Program-made: the position numbers and the translations under genes
Notes under the pieces: model-generated
The model's input: the letters and a program-made list of their open reading frames with translations, nothing else
Told to the model about the DNA's origin: nothing
The model's database searches: none
Part shown: in pieces, positions 8,528 through 18,092 of the stretch
Numbering within the stretch: position 1 is the first letter of the stretch
Layout: each line of letters starts with the position of its first letter
From: Desulfovibrio legallii
GTDB lineage: Bacteria > Desulfobacterota > Desulfovibrionia > Desulfovibrionales > Desulfovibrionaceae
Direction of reading: 5' to 3'
NCBI RefSeq assembly: GCF_900102485.1
Contig: NZ_FNBX01000016.1
Coordinates: 1-64,000 of the forward strand
Length of the DNA stretch: 64,000 bases

Positions 8528-9907
8528 ATGTCGGAAGAATATGCCACCGCACTTACGCCGGAACACAAAAAATTTTTGCAGGATCTCTTCAAGGATGGCG
8601 TCTCCTTTGACCCGGAAACGCTGCGCGTCTACGCTTCCGACGCCAGCCTGCGCACAGGCGTGGTGCTGGCCATGGTCCGCCCGGAAAATGCGGCGCAGCT
8701 CTGCGAGTTTATGCGCTGGGCCGAAGAACAGCGCGTGGTCGTCCATCCGCGCGGGCGCGGCACCAGCCTTTCCGGCGGCTGCGTGCCCACGGTTCCCGGC
8801 ATTGTGGTTTCCATGCTGGGCATGGACAGGATTCTGGACATTTCCAAGGAAGACTTCGTGGCCGTGGTGGAGCCCGGCGTCAACACCGCGCTGCTCCAGG
8901 CGGAGTGCGAGAAGCTCGGCATGTTCTATCCGCCGGATCCGGCCAGCGGCAAGGCCACCAGCGTGGGCGGCAATGTGCTGACCTGTGCGGGCGGTCTGCG
9001 CGCCGTCAAGTACGGCGTCACCCGCGACTATGTGCTGGGCGTGGAAGCCGTGCTGCCCGGCGGCAAGATGGTCAAATTCGGCGGGCGGTCGCACAAGGAC
9101 GTCATCGGGCTGGACCTGGGCCGCCTGTTTGTGGGCAGCGAAGGCAGCCTGGGCATTGTGACCAAGCTCACCCTCAAGCTCCTTCCCAAGCCCGAAGCCT
9201 CGGCCTCTGTGCTGGTGGGCTACCCTTCACTGGATGCGGCCCTGGCCTCCATGGGCAAGGTCTTTGCGGCGGGCATTCTGCCCTGTGCCGTGGAATTCAT
9301 GAATGAAACCGTGCTGGAGATCCTGACCAAAACGGGCGAAGTGCCTTGGCCGGATACGGTCAAATCTCTGCTGCTGTTCCAGGTGGACGGCAGCCGCGAT
9401 ACCGTGCCCCTGGAAAACGCCCGGCTCTCCAAACAGCTGGACGACGCCCTCTGGCGCATGGAAGGCGTGGGCAAGGAAGAGGAGGACAAACTCTGGGCCT
9501 ACCGGCGCAGGGTTTCGGCCGCCTCCTATGTGCTGGGGCCGGACCGCATCGGCGGGGACATGGCCGTGCCGCGCGGCTCCATTCTCAAGGCCGTGCGCCG
9601 GTTTGAAGAAATTGCCGCCGCCAACGGTAAACGGCTTATCGGCTTCGGGCACGCGGGCGACGGCAACATCCACGCCAACCTGCACTACGACGCCTCAGAC
9701 CCGGACGACGCCCGCCGCACCCAGAAAACCCACCACGAGCTGGACGACGCCGCCCTGGAATTCGGCGGCAGCCTTTCCGGCGAACACGGGGGCGGCTGCC
9801 TCAAGGATGTAGGCAAACAGCTGGGCAAAGAGGAACACGCCCTGATGCGCGCCGTGCGGAAGGTTTTTGACCCCCACGGCATCCTCAATCCCGGCAAGGG
9901 GTACTAA
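8528..9907 (+). CDS. FAD-linked 2-hydroxyacid dehydrogenase (GlcD family)
   Basis: A 459-residue protein of the GlcD/D-lactate dehydrogenase family. The N-terminal PCMH-type FAD-binding domain shows HPRGRGTSLSGG (about residues 75-86), and the C-terminal FAD-oxidase domain shows GHAGDGNIHANLH and the SGEHGGG segment. It oxidises a D-2-hydroxyacid (D-lactate, glycolate or related) to the 2-oxoacid. The ATG follows a strong AGGAGGA site. The Fe-S partner starts 1 bp after its stop, as in lactate oxidation units of sulfate reducers. Neighbouring DASS and LarA-like genes point to a less usual hydroxyacid. Confidence 0.88.
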   Translation: MSEEYATALTPEHKKFLQDLFKDGVSFDPETLRVYASDASLRTGVVLAMVRPENAAQLCEFMRWAEEQRVVVHPRGRGTSLSGGCVPTVPGIVVSMLGMDRILDISKEDFVAVVEPGVNTALLQAECEKLGMFYPPDPASGKATSVGGNVLTCAGGLRAVKYGVTRDYVLGVEAVLPGGKMVKFGGRSHKDVIGLDLGRLFVGSEGSLGIVTKLTLKLLPKPEASASVLVGYPSLDAALASMGKVFAAGILPCAVEFMNETVLEILTKTGEVPWPDTVKSLLLFQVDGSRDTVPLENARLSKQLDDALWRMEGVGKEEEDKLWAYRRRVSAASYVLGPDRIGGDMAVPRGSILKAVRRFEEIAAANGKRLIGFGHAGDGNIHANLHYDASDPDDARRTQKTHHELDDAALEFGGSLSGEHGGGCLKDVGKQLGKEEHALMRAVRKVFDPHGILNPGKGY

Positions 9908-9908
9908 G

Positions 9909-11060
9909 ATGAAACGCGGATGCACACAGTGCGGCGAATGCCTCAACGTCTGCCCGGTCTACGCCTTGTTTAAGCGAGAGGAATACGCGCCCAAGGGCAA
10001 ACGGCTGCTTATGGAACCCCTGGACGCCGAATACGGCGACGCCGCCACGGCGCAGCTCTCCTGGGAGCGCGTCCGCCATCTGGCCCGGCTCTGCGCCGGT
10101 TGCGGGCGCTGCCAGCGCGTTTGCGCGCGCAAGCTCTCCACCAGCGAACTGCTGGCCGACGCGCGGGCCAGAAACCCCCACTGGACGCAAAGCCTGTGGG
10201 AACTCTGGATCCGCCGGGCCGGGCCGCTCTGGCCCCTGGCCGGAAAAATCTCCATGCTCGCGCCCGACGCCGCCGTGCCCGCGGGGCTGCGTTCCTCTCT
10301 GGCCACGGCCCGCGCCCTGGTGGACCTGCCCCCCATCAAACCCTGGCTTACCCTCGCGCCCACGCAAAAAGCCCCGGGCACGCCTGTGGTCCTGTTCAGC
10401 GGCTGTACCGCCGTCAACGCCCGCCCGCGCTGGGTGGCCAAGGCACGCGAGCTGCTGGCCGCCTGGGGCTACCAGGTGCTGGACGGTTCCGCCTTTACCT
10501 GCTGCGGCGGCACCCTGCACCACGCAGGCCGCTACAAGGCCCAGGAGGCGGTGCGCCAGAAGAATCTTCAGGTCTGGCGCAACCTGGGCCGCCCCCTGGT
10601 GGCGAGCTTCTGCGCCTCGTGCAAGCACAGCCTGGACGAATACGCCGCAGTGCTGCCCGAAGGCGAGGCCGCCCAGTGGAAAGAGAAGTGCCGCGGCCTT
10701 TCCGCCCTGCTGGAGCATCCCCGCATCCAGGCCACGGCGGAAGCCCCGGCCGCAGCGGCCTACCACCAGCCCTGCCACTGGGGCACGGCCGATCCTGACC
10801 TGCCCTTGCTCAAACAGGGCCTGCCAGGCCTGAAAAAAGGCACGGGATTGTGCTGCGGCATGGGCGGCATCCTCAAAATGAGCAATCCGGATCTCTCCAT
10901 GGACATGGCCCGCAAATGTATGGATGGCTTTGCCCCGGAGGCCCGTCACATTATCACCGGGTGCAGCGGTTGCGTCATGCAGCTTTCTTCCGTGGCCGCC
11001 GCAAAGCACAAGGAGGTACGCCACTGGCTGGATATCGTCGCCGTGGACGCCGGAAACTGA
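9909..11060 (+). CDS. Fe-S oxidoreductase subunit of the 2-hydroxyacid dehydrogenase
   Basis: A 383-residue protein. CTQCGECLNVCP at residues 4-15 and CAGCGRCQRVCA further on are two 4Fe-4S sites, followed by two CCG-type domains (ending in CCGG and CCGMGG), the GlcF/HdrD architecture. It accepts electrons from the FAD subunit encoded 1 bp upstream and passes them toward the membrane quinone pool or another carrier. The start at 9909 is chosen by this 1-bp spacing; a longer reading from 9867 overlaps the upstream gene. Confidence 0.87.
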   Translation: MKRGCTQCGECLNVCPVYALFKREEYAPKGKRLLMEPLDAEYGDAATAQLSWERVRHLARLCAGCGRCQRVCARKLSTSELLADARARNPHWTQSLWELWIRRAGPLWPLAGKISMLAPDAAVPAGLRSSLATARALVDLPPIKPWLTLAPTQKAPGTPVVLFSGCTAVNARPRWVAKARELLAAWGYQVLDGSAFTCCGGTLHHAGRYKAQEAVRQKNLQVWRNLGRPLVASFCASCKHSLDEYAAVLPEGEAAQWKEKCRGLSALLEHPRIQATAEAPAAAAYHQPCHWGTADPDLPLLKQGLPGLKKGTGLCCGMGGILKMSNPDLSMDMARKCMDGFAPEARHIITGCSGCVMQLSSVAAAKHKEVRHWLDIVAVDAGN

Positions 11061-11128
11061 ACCCGCCCCGCAACGACGGAAGAACCACATGCTAACCCCG
11101 CCCCCAGGGCGGACGAGGAGGCGTCTTT

Positions 11129-12592
11129 ATGGCGAACAAATTTGAAGAATACGGCAAAAAATACGGCACCGTCATCGCCGTGCTGGTGGCCCTGCTGGTG
11201 TGGTGTCTGCCCACGCCGGAGGGCATGAACCTGACCCAGCACAAACTGCTGAGCATATTTTCCGGCGCGGTCATCCTTTGGGTAACGCTCAGCGTTTCCG
11301 TAGCCACCAGCAGCTTTATCATCGTTTCCCTGCTCTACTTCTGGGTAGGCAACGCCGAAGGCGCCCTGAAGGGCGGCTCGCTGGTGCACAATGCCGGGTT
11401 CGCCCTTTCCGGCTTTGCCTCGCCGGCCCTGTGGATGCTCATTACCGGCTTCATCATTTCCATCGCCATGACGGAAACGGGCATGGCGCGCCGGGTGGCC
11501 CTGCACCTTATGCGCAGGTTCGGCAAAACGCCCGGCGGGGCCATCCTTTCGCCCATGATCGCCAACCTGCTGGTTGCCCCCCTTACCCCTTCCAACACGG
11601 CCCGCACGGCGGCCATGCTGCCCATTGTGGAAGGCGTGGCCCAGGCCTACCGCGTAGAGCCCGGTAAAAGCAATTTCGGCAAAGCCCTCTTCCTGTCCAA
11701 TACTTTTGCCTCCAACATCACGGCGGGCGGCTTTCTTACAGCCACCATCCCCAACCCCATTGCCATCGGCATGATCGTGGCCGCTCTGGGCACGGCCGCT
11801 TCCGTGACCTCCTGGGGCTTCTGGGCCCTGGCCGCCCTGCCCACCACGCTCATCGTGCTTGTGGGCAGCCAGTATGTGGTGCGCTGGCTCTTCCCGCCGG
11901 AAATGAAGACCATCCCCGGCGGGCTGGAATATGTGGAAACAGAGCTGCGCGCCATGGGGCCCACCACGCCCCGCGAAAAAAAGGCGCTGCTCTTCTTCAG
12001 CCTGGCGCTCCTCCTCTGGGCCACGGACATGTGGCACCACTTCAATTCCACCATGGTGGCCTTTGTGGTGAGCACGCTCATCCTGCTGCCCAAGGTGGGC
12101 GTTCTTTCCTGGAAGGAGGCGCAGAAATCCATCCCCTGGGAGCTCTTTGTCTATTTTGGCGGCGTCATCACCCTGAGCAACGTGCTGACCAAGACCAAGG
12201 CCTTTGAATGGGTCATCAAATCCGGCATCACGGGCCTGGGCCTCACCAATGTGGACATGATGCCCCTGATGATCGGCCTTATGGGCTTCACCATTTTCAG
12301 CCACATTATCTGGTCCACCACCACGGCCATGGCCGGCGTCATGATCCCCATTTACATCGGCCTGGCGCAGAGCTTTGGCTTTCCCGTGGCCGGCTTTGTG
12401 CTGCCTCAGGCCATTCTTATGGGCTACGCCCTGTTCCTGCCCTTCAACACCATGGGCAACATCATCATGTTCGGCGCGGGCTACTACACGGTGAGCGAGC
12501 AGCTCAAGGCGGCCTTTGCCGTGGGCCTGTTTGCCTGGGCGGCCTGGGCGCTGACCGCCGTGGCCTGGTTCCCCGTCATTGGTTTGTATTGA
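11129..12592 (+). CDS. DASS (SLC13) family anion/dicarboxylate transporter
   Basis: A 487-residue protein with about 11-12 hydrophobic segments. The N-terminal PTPEGMNLTQHKLL loop and the paired SN-containing motifs (LTPSNTARTAAMLP in the first half, FSHIIWSTTTAMAGVMIP in the second) match the divalent anion:Na+ symporter family, where such motifs bind carboxylates and sodium. Substrates in this family include malate, tartrate, succinate and citrate. The start follows GAGGAGGCG. It sits between the hydroxyacid dehydrogenase and the LarA-like gene, which suggests import of a hydroxylated (di)carboxylate. Confidence 0.85.
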   Translation: MANKFEEYGKKYGTVIAVLVALLVWCLPTPEGMNLTQHKLLSIFSGAVILWVTLSVSVATSSFIIVSLLYFWVGNAEGALKGGSLVHNAGFALSGFASPALWMLITGFIISIAMTETGMARRVALHLMRRFGKTPGGAILSPMIANLLVAPLTPSNTARTAAMLPIVEGVAQAYRVEPGKSNFGKALFLSNTFASNITAGGFLTATIPNPIAIGMIVAALGTAASVTSWGFWALAALPTTLIVLVGSQYVVRWLFPPEMKTIPGGLEYVETELRAMGPTTPREKKALLFFSLALLLWATDMWHHFNSTMVAFVVSTLILLPKVGVLSWKEAQKSIPWELFVYFGGVITLSNVLTKTKAFEWVIKSGITGLGLTNVDMMPLMIGLMGFTIFSHIIWSTTTAMAGVMIPIYIGLAQSFGFPVAGFVLPQAILMGYALFLPFNTMGNIIMFGAGYYTVSEQLKAAFAVGLFAWAAWALTAVAWFPVIGLY

Positions 12593-12610
12593 TAAGGAGA
12601 GAAACGAACG

Positions 12611-13891
12611 ATGAGTACAACCCGCAAACCCTTGCCGCCCATGGCGCGCGTGCGCCAGTGCTTTACGCGCCCCAAGGTGGACGACCCCGTAGCGGAAATG
12701 ACCGCCCAGATGCGCCTGCTGGCCCCGCGCATTAAGCCCGGAACCACAGTGGGCATCACTGCCGGCAGCCGCGGCATTCAGAATATCTGCCCCATGCTGG
12801 CGGCCGCCATAGCCGTGGTGCGCCAATGCGGCGCAACCCCTGTACTGCTGGCCGCCATGGGCAGCCACGGCGGCGGCACGGCCCAGGGACAGAAGGAAGT
12901 TCTCGACAGCCTGGGCATCACGGAAAAAAATCTGGGTGTCAAGGTCATTACCTGCGATACCTGCCGCAGCATCGGCCAGACCCCGGACGGCCTGGTGGCC
13001 TATATGCTGGATTCGGCCTTTTCCGTGGACGCCATTATCCCCATCAACCGCGTTAAGACCCACACCTCCTTCAAGGGCTGCGTAGAAAGCGGCATGTGCA
13101 AAAAGCTGGTGGTGGGCCTGGGCGGCCCAGGCGGGGCCGGGCAGTTTCACAGCCTGGGGCAGGCCCAGCTGCCGCGCCTGCTGGTGGAGGTGGGCAAAAT
13201 CATTCTGGAGAAAATGCCGGTCATCGGCGGCGTGGCCATTGTGGAGAACGCCTACGAAGAAACGGCGCGCATCGTGGCCCTGCCCGCCGAAGCCATGATC
13301 GAACAGGAAGTGGAGCTCTTGGCCTGGTCCAAAACCCTCATGCCCGCCCTGCCCGTGGACAGCCTGCACGGCCTTATTGTGGAGGAAATGGGCAAGAACT
13401 TCAGCGGCACCGGGGTGGACACCAACATCATCGGCCGCCTGCGCATTACCGGCGAAGCCGAGCCGGAGCGCCCCAAAATCCGCTATGTCTCCGTGCTGGA
13501 TCTTTCGGAAGAATCCCACGGCAACGCCACGGGCATCGGGCTGGTGGACTTTACCACCCAAAAGCTGGTGGATAAGGTAGATCGCCGAGCCACCTACCTC
13601 AACAACCTCACCACCACCTTTGTGACCCGCGCCTTTCTGCCCACCTGGTTCGATACGGAGCAGGAAGCCCTGGAAACCATGATGTTCTGCCTGCGAAGCA
13701 TCCCCAAGGATCAGGTGCGGCTGGTGCGCGTGCCCAACACCCTCTACCTTACGGACTTCTTCGCCACAGAGGCCGTGCTGCGCGATCTCACCGACGCAGC
13801 GCGCTTCACCCTGGTGCACGAACCGCGCCCGGTGCAGTTCGATGCCCAGGGGGCGCTGCTGGACCGCATTGGCAGGCCCCACCAGGCATAG
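12611..13891 (+). CDS. LarA-like protein (nickel-pincer racemase superfamily, DUF2088)
   Basis: A 426-residue protein of the lactate racemase superfamily. The AAMGSHGGGT segment and the NRVKTHTSFKGCVESGMCKK segment align with the DUF2088 catalytic region, in which LarA uses two His as acid/base and a Lys tethered to the Ni-pincer cofactor. Which Lys here is equivalent is not certain. Characterised relatives racemise or epimerise several 2-hydroxyacids. It starts 18 bp after the DASS carrier with GGAGAG as ribosome binding site. It may convert the imported isomer to the D-form used by the dehydrogenase. No cofactor genes (larB, larC, larE) are in the window. Confidence 0.72.
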   Translation: MSTTRKPLPPMARVRQCFTRPKVDDPVAEMTAQMRLLAPRIKPGTTVGITAGSRGIQNICPMLAAAIAVVRQCGATPVLLAAMGSHGGGTAQGQKEVLDSLGITEKNLGVKVITCDTCRSIGQTPDGLVAYMLDSAFSVDAIIPINRVKTHTSFKGCVESGMCKKLVVGLGGPGGAGQFHSLGQAQLPRLLVEVGKIILEKMPVIGGVAIVENAYEETARIVALPAEAMIEQEVELLAWSKTLMPALPVDSLHGLIVEEMGKNFSGTGVDTNIIGRLRITGEAEPERPKIRYVSVLDLSEESHGNATGIGLVDFTTQKLVDKVDRRATYLNNLTTTFVTRAFLPTWFDTEQEALETMMFCLRSIPKDQVRLVRVPNTLYLTDFFATEAVLRDLTDAARFTLVHEPRPVQFDAQGALLDRIGRPHQA

Positions 13892-13923
13892 CGCAACTAC
13901 CGGCCATACAAGAATAAATGAAA

Positions 13924-13960
13924 CGCGCCGCACGGGAATGCAACACCCCCGTGCGGCGCG
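13924..13960. terminator. Inverted repeat ending the hydroxyacid block and the chemoreceptor gene
   Basis: Perfect 13-bp arms at 13924-13936 and 13948-13960 (CGCGCCGCACGGG and its complement) with an 11-base loop. It lies between the convergent LarA-like and chemoreceptor genes. No clear T-run follows on either strand, so termination is likely but not certain. Confidence 0.65.
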
Positions 13961-13990
13961 ACGACGTTTGCGCCTCTGTAACAGCCCCGC

Positions 13991-16087
13991 CTATCCCTGC
14001 TTCATGCCCGCTATAAGGTCGCTCAGCCGGCGGGCCTGCGCGGCCAGCTCGGCCACGGCCTTGGCGGCCTCGTCCATGGCGGTGGCCGTCTGCCCGGACA
14101 TGTCGTTAACCTGGACGATGGACTGGTTGATCTCCTCACTGGCGGCGGACTGCTGCTCGCTGGCCGTGGCGATGGCGCTGACCTGATCCGCCGCACCGGC
14201 CACGCTCTCCACAATCTGTTGCAAGGCCGCGCCGGAATCTTCCGCATACTTGGTGGCTGTTTCCACCGCGCCCAGGGCCTTGTCCATAGCGTCCACGCTC
14301 TGGGCCGTGCTTGTCTGAATGGCGCGGATGGCGTTGCCCACATCGTTGGTGGAGGCCATGGTCTTTTCCGCCAGTTTGCGCACTTCGTCGGCCACTACGG
14401 CAAAGCCGCGTCCGGCCTCGCCCGCGCGGGCGGCCTCAATGGCCGCGTTGAGGGCCAGCAGGTTGGTCTGGTCCGCAATATCCGAAATGACGCCCATGAT
14501 CTTGCTGATGGAGAGAGCGTGCTCATTGAGCGTGCCCATGTCCTCCTTAAGCGCCAGAGAAACGGTGTGCACCTCCGCAATGCTCTCCAGAGCGCCGCGC
14601 ACCACGTCCGCGCCGTTGGTGGCGTTGGAGCGGGTGGTCTCCGCAGCGTTGGAGGCGTTGGCGGCGCTTTTGGCCACTTCCTGCACGGTGGCGTTCATTT
14701 CATTCATGGCCGTGGCGGCCTCGCCCAGGCGCTGCGCCGAAGCGGCGGCCCCGCGGTTGACCTGCTCCACCTGGGCCGCCAGCTGGTCGGAGGCGCTGGA
14801 AATAACGCTGACTACCTCTTCCAGCTGCCCGGCGGCAGCCAGCATGCCTTCGCGGCGGGCGCTTTCGGCCTTTCGGGCCGCTTCTTCGGCCTTGGCCGTG
14901 GCCTGTCGGGCCTCTTCGCCAGCCTGTTCCGCAGCCTGAGTCTTGGCCGCGCTTTCGTCCAGCAACTGCTTGATGTTGCCCACCATATGGCCCATAGCCT
15001 GGCCCAGGACGCTGAATTCGTCCCCCCGGCGGCGGGCCGCATCCAGCAGAGCCGTCTCCTGCGCGTCCAGCTCCAGATGGCCCCCGGCCGCAGCTTCGGC
15101 CAGGGAGGAAATGCCGCCCAAAAGCCGCACCATGCCGCGCACGGCCAAAAAGATAATGCCGCCCACCAGGAGCACGCAGCCCAGGGTCAGCAACGCGCTG
15201 TTGGAGAGCATGGCGCGCACGGGGCTGAAAATTTCCGCCCGGTCAAATTCCACGCACAGAATCCAGCCCTCCACGGGCATGGTCTTGTAGTAGAGGCCTT
15301 TCTCTTCCCCCTGGGCGTTCACAAAACGGGTGCGGCCCTGGCCCTGGCGCAGCAGCTCCTGCACATGGGGAACGGCGCTTTCGTCCTTGCCCATGCGCTT
15401 GGCCTCGGGGTGCAGCACCATCCGGCCCTTGAGGTCGTAAGCGTAAACCAGGCCCTTGCTGCCCACCTTGATCAGATCTGTCGTGCCGGCAGCCAGGTCG
15501 GCGTTGGCGATGCCCGCCATGACGATGGCCGCCACCTTCCCTTCACGCTTGATGGGAAAGGCCGCCACCGTGGCCGTCTTGCCCGTGGCAGCGCTGATGA
15601 TGCCCTCCACACAGGGCTCACCCTGGCGGGCCTTGAGGTAATAATTCCGGCTGGCAAAGCTGGTGCCGACGAATTTTTCGTTGGCCTGGCCCGCCCCCTT
15701 GAGGTGGTGCCCCAGCACCATGCCGTCCGGGGCCAGCAGCCCGGCGAAGTACACACTGCGGTTGTTGTCTGTAAACGAGCGCAGGGCCTTGTCCGCGCGC
15801 TGGGCCAGATTGCCGTGCAGCACGTCCGCATCGCCGCGCTCATAGGCGTCTATGTAATCGCTGATGCGCTGATTTTCCGAAAGCGTTTTCAGGGATTCCG
15901 TAAGCCCCAGAAAAACGCCGTTCAGGCCGATGCTCTGGCTTTCCAGAAGCGCGCTCATATCTGTGCGGATCTGCGCGCGCAGAGCTTCCTCCGCCATCTT
16001 GTAGCTTACGCCCGCCACCAGGAGCAGCCCGGCTATGGCAGGCAGCAGTATCCCCAGCGACATTTTCTTCAATAACCCGATTTTCAT
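13991..16087 (-). CDS. Methyl-accepting chemotaxis protein with dCache-type sensor
   Basis: A 698-residue membrane receptor. A first TM helix lies at about residues 9-29, a large periplasmic sensor region follows to about 290, a second TM helix at about 296-316, then a linker region rich in Ala/Glu coiled coil, and a signalling domain with the [20 protein letters not shown] hairpin tip. The sensor contains [10 protein letters not shown] and a second PAS-like half, consistent with double Cache. The C-terminus ends AGMKQG, without the NWETF-type pentapeptide. It is divergent from nifH and convergent with the LarA-like gene. GAGG lies shortly before the start. The ligand is unknown. Confidence 0.88.
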   Translation of the reverse strand: MKIGLLKKMSLGILLPAIAGLLLVAGVSYKMAEEALRAQIRTDMSALLESQSIGLNGVFLGLTESLKTLSENQRISDYIDAYERGDADVLHGNLAQRADKALRSFTDNNRSVYFAGLLAPDGMVLGHHLKGAGQANEKFVGTSFASRNYYLKARQGEPCVEGIISAATGKTATVAAFPIKREGKVAAIVMAGIANADLAAGTTDLIKVGSKGLVYAYDLKGRMVLHPEAKRMGKDESAVPHVQELLRQGQGRTRFVNAQGEEKGLYYKTMPVEGWILCVEFDRAEIFSPVRAMLSNSALLTLGCVLLVGGIIFLAVRGMVRLLGGISSLAEAAAGGHLELDAQETALLDAARRRGDEFSVLGQAMGHMVGNIKQLLDESAAKTQAAEQAGEEARQATAKAEEAARKAESARREGMLAAAGQLEEVVSVISSASDQLAAQVEQVNRGAAASAQRLGEAATAMNEMNATVQEVAKSAANASNAAETTRSNATNGADVVRGALESIAEVHTVSLALKEDMGTLNEHALSISKIMGVISDIADQTNLLALNAAIEAARAGEAGRGFAVVADEVRKLAEKTMASTNDVGNAIRAIQTSTAQSVDAMDKALGAVETATKYAEDSGAALQQIVESVAGAADQVSAIATASEQQSAASEEINQSIVQVNDMSGQTATAMDEAAKAVAELAAQARRLSDLIAGMKQG

Positions 16088-17340
<1,253 letters not shown>

Positions 17341-17367
17341 CCCCCAAGCCACTCACGGAGAACACCC

Positions 17368-17691
17368 ATGCAAATGATCCGCACCATCATCCGGCCCGAA
17401 AAAACCACGGAAGTGCTTTCCGAGCTCCTGGCGGCGGGTTTTCCCGCCGTGACCAAGCTCGACGTGGTGGGCCGCGGCAAGCAGAAGGGCATCATGGTCG
17501 GCGACATCCAGTACGACGAAATCCCCAAGCAGATGCTCATTCTGGTGGTCAGCGACGAAGATAAGGACGACGCCGTCCGCGTGATTCTGCGCACCGCCAA
17601 AACCGGCGACGGCCACTATGGCGACGGACGCATCTTTGTCTCCGCCGTCAGCGATGCCTGGACCATCAGCAGCGGCAAGGCCGGGCTCTAG
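17368..17691 (+). CDS. nifI1: Nitrogenase-linked PII protein NifI1
   Basis: A 107-residue PII-family protein, between nifH and nifD as in methanogens, clostridia and Desulfovibrio. The N-terminal MQMIRTIIRPEK and the C-terminal GDGRIFVS block match the PII fold. NifI1 and NifI2 together bind and switch off dinitrogenase when ammonium rises; 2-oxoglutarate and ATP relieve this. It is 27 bp after nifH and 9 bp before nifI2. Confidence 0.92.
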   Translation: MQMIRTIIRPEKTTEVLSELLAAGFPAVTKLDVVGRGKQKGIMVGDIQYDEIPKQMLILVVSDEDKDDAVRVILRTAKTGDGHYGDGRIFVSAVSDAWTISSGKAGL

Positions 17692-17700
17692 GAGGCCGTT

Positions 17701-18078
17701 ATGCAGGAAATTGTAGCAATGGTCCGCGCCAATATGGTGGCCCCCACCAAGGAGGCCCTGGCCAAGGCGGGCTGCCCCTCCTTCACCTGTATGAAGTGCC
17801 TGGGCCGCGGCAAAAAGGGCATGGACCCCGCCACTCTGCGCATGGTTATGGAAAGCGGCGAACTGCCCCGCACCCCCGACGGCGAGGCCCTTACCGAGGT
17901 GGGCCGCCTCATCCCCAAGCGCCTCTTCAACATCTGCGTGCCCGACGACAAGGTGGAGGCCGTGGTTCAGGCCCTCATCGCGGCCAACAGCACGGGCCAC
18001 CCCGGCGACGGAAAAATCTTCGTCGTTCCGGTGGAGGAATCCTATGTGGTCCGCACCGGCGAGCGCGCCGACGCATAA
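17701..18078 (+). CDS. nifI2: Nitrogenase-linked PII protein NifI2
   Basis: A 125-residue PII-family protein. It starts MQEIVAMVRANM and has a longer T-loop region than NifI1, containing CMKCLGRGKKG and the LIPKRLFNICVPDD segment that is usual for NifI2. It ends with a PII-type GDGKIFVVPVE block. It is the partner of NifI1 in post-translational ammonium switch-off. AGGAGG lies just before the start. nifD begins 14 bp after its stop. Confidence 0.92.
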   Translation: MQEIVAMVRANMVAPTKEALAKAGCPSFTCMKCLGRGKKGMDPATLRMVMESGELPRTPDGEALTEVGRLIPKRLFNICVPDDKVEAVVQALIAANSTGHPGDGKIFVVPVEESYVVRTGERADA

Positions 18079-18092
18079 GGAAGGTAACGAGT

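Noticed and set aside
10946..13933. 995-codon antisense frame across the DASS and LarA-like genes
   Set aside because: Shadow; the plus-strand frames have membrane and catalytic motifs.
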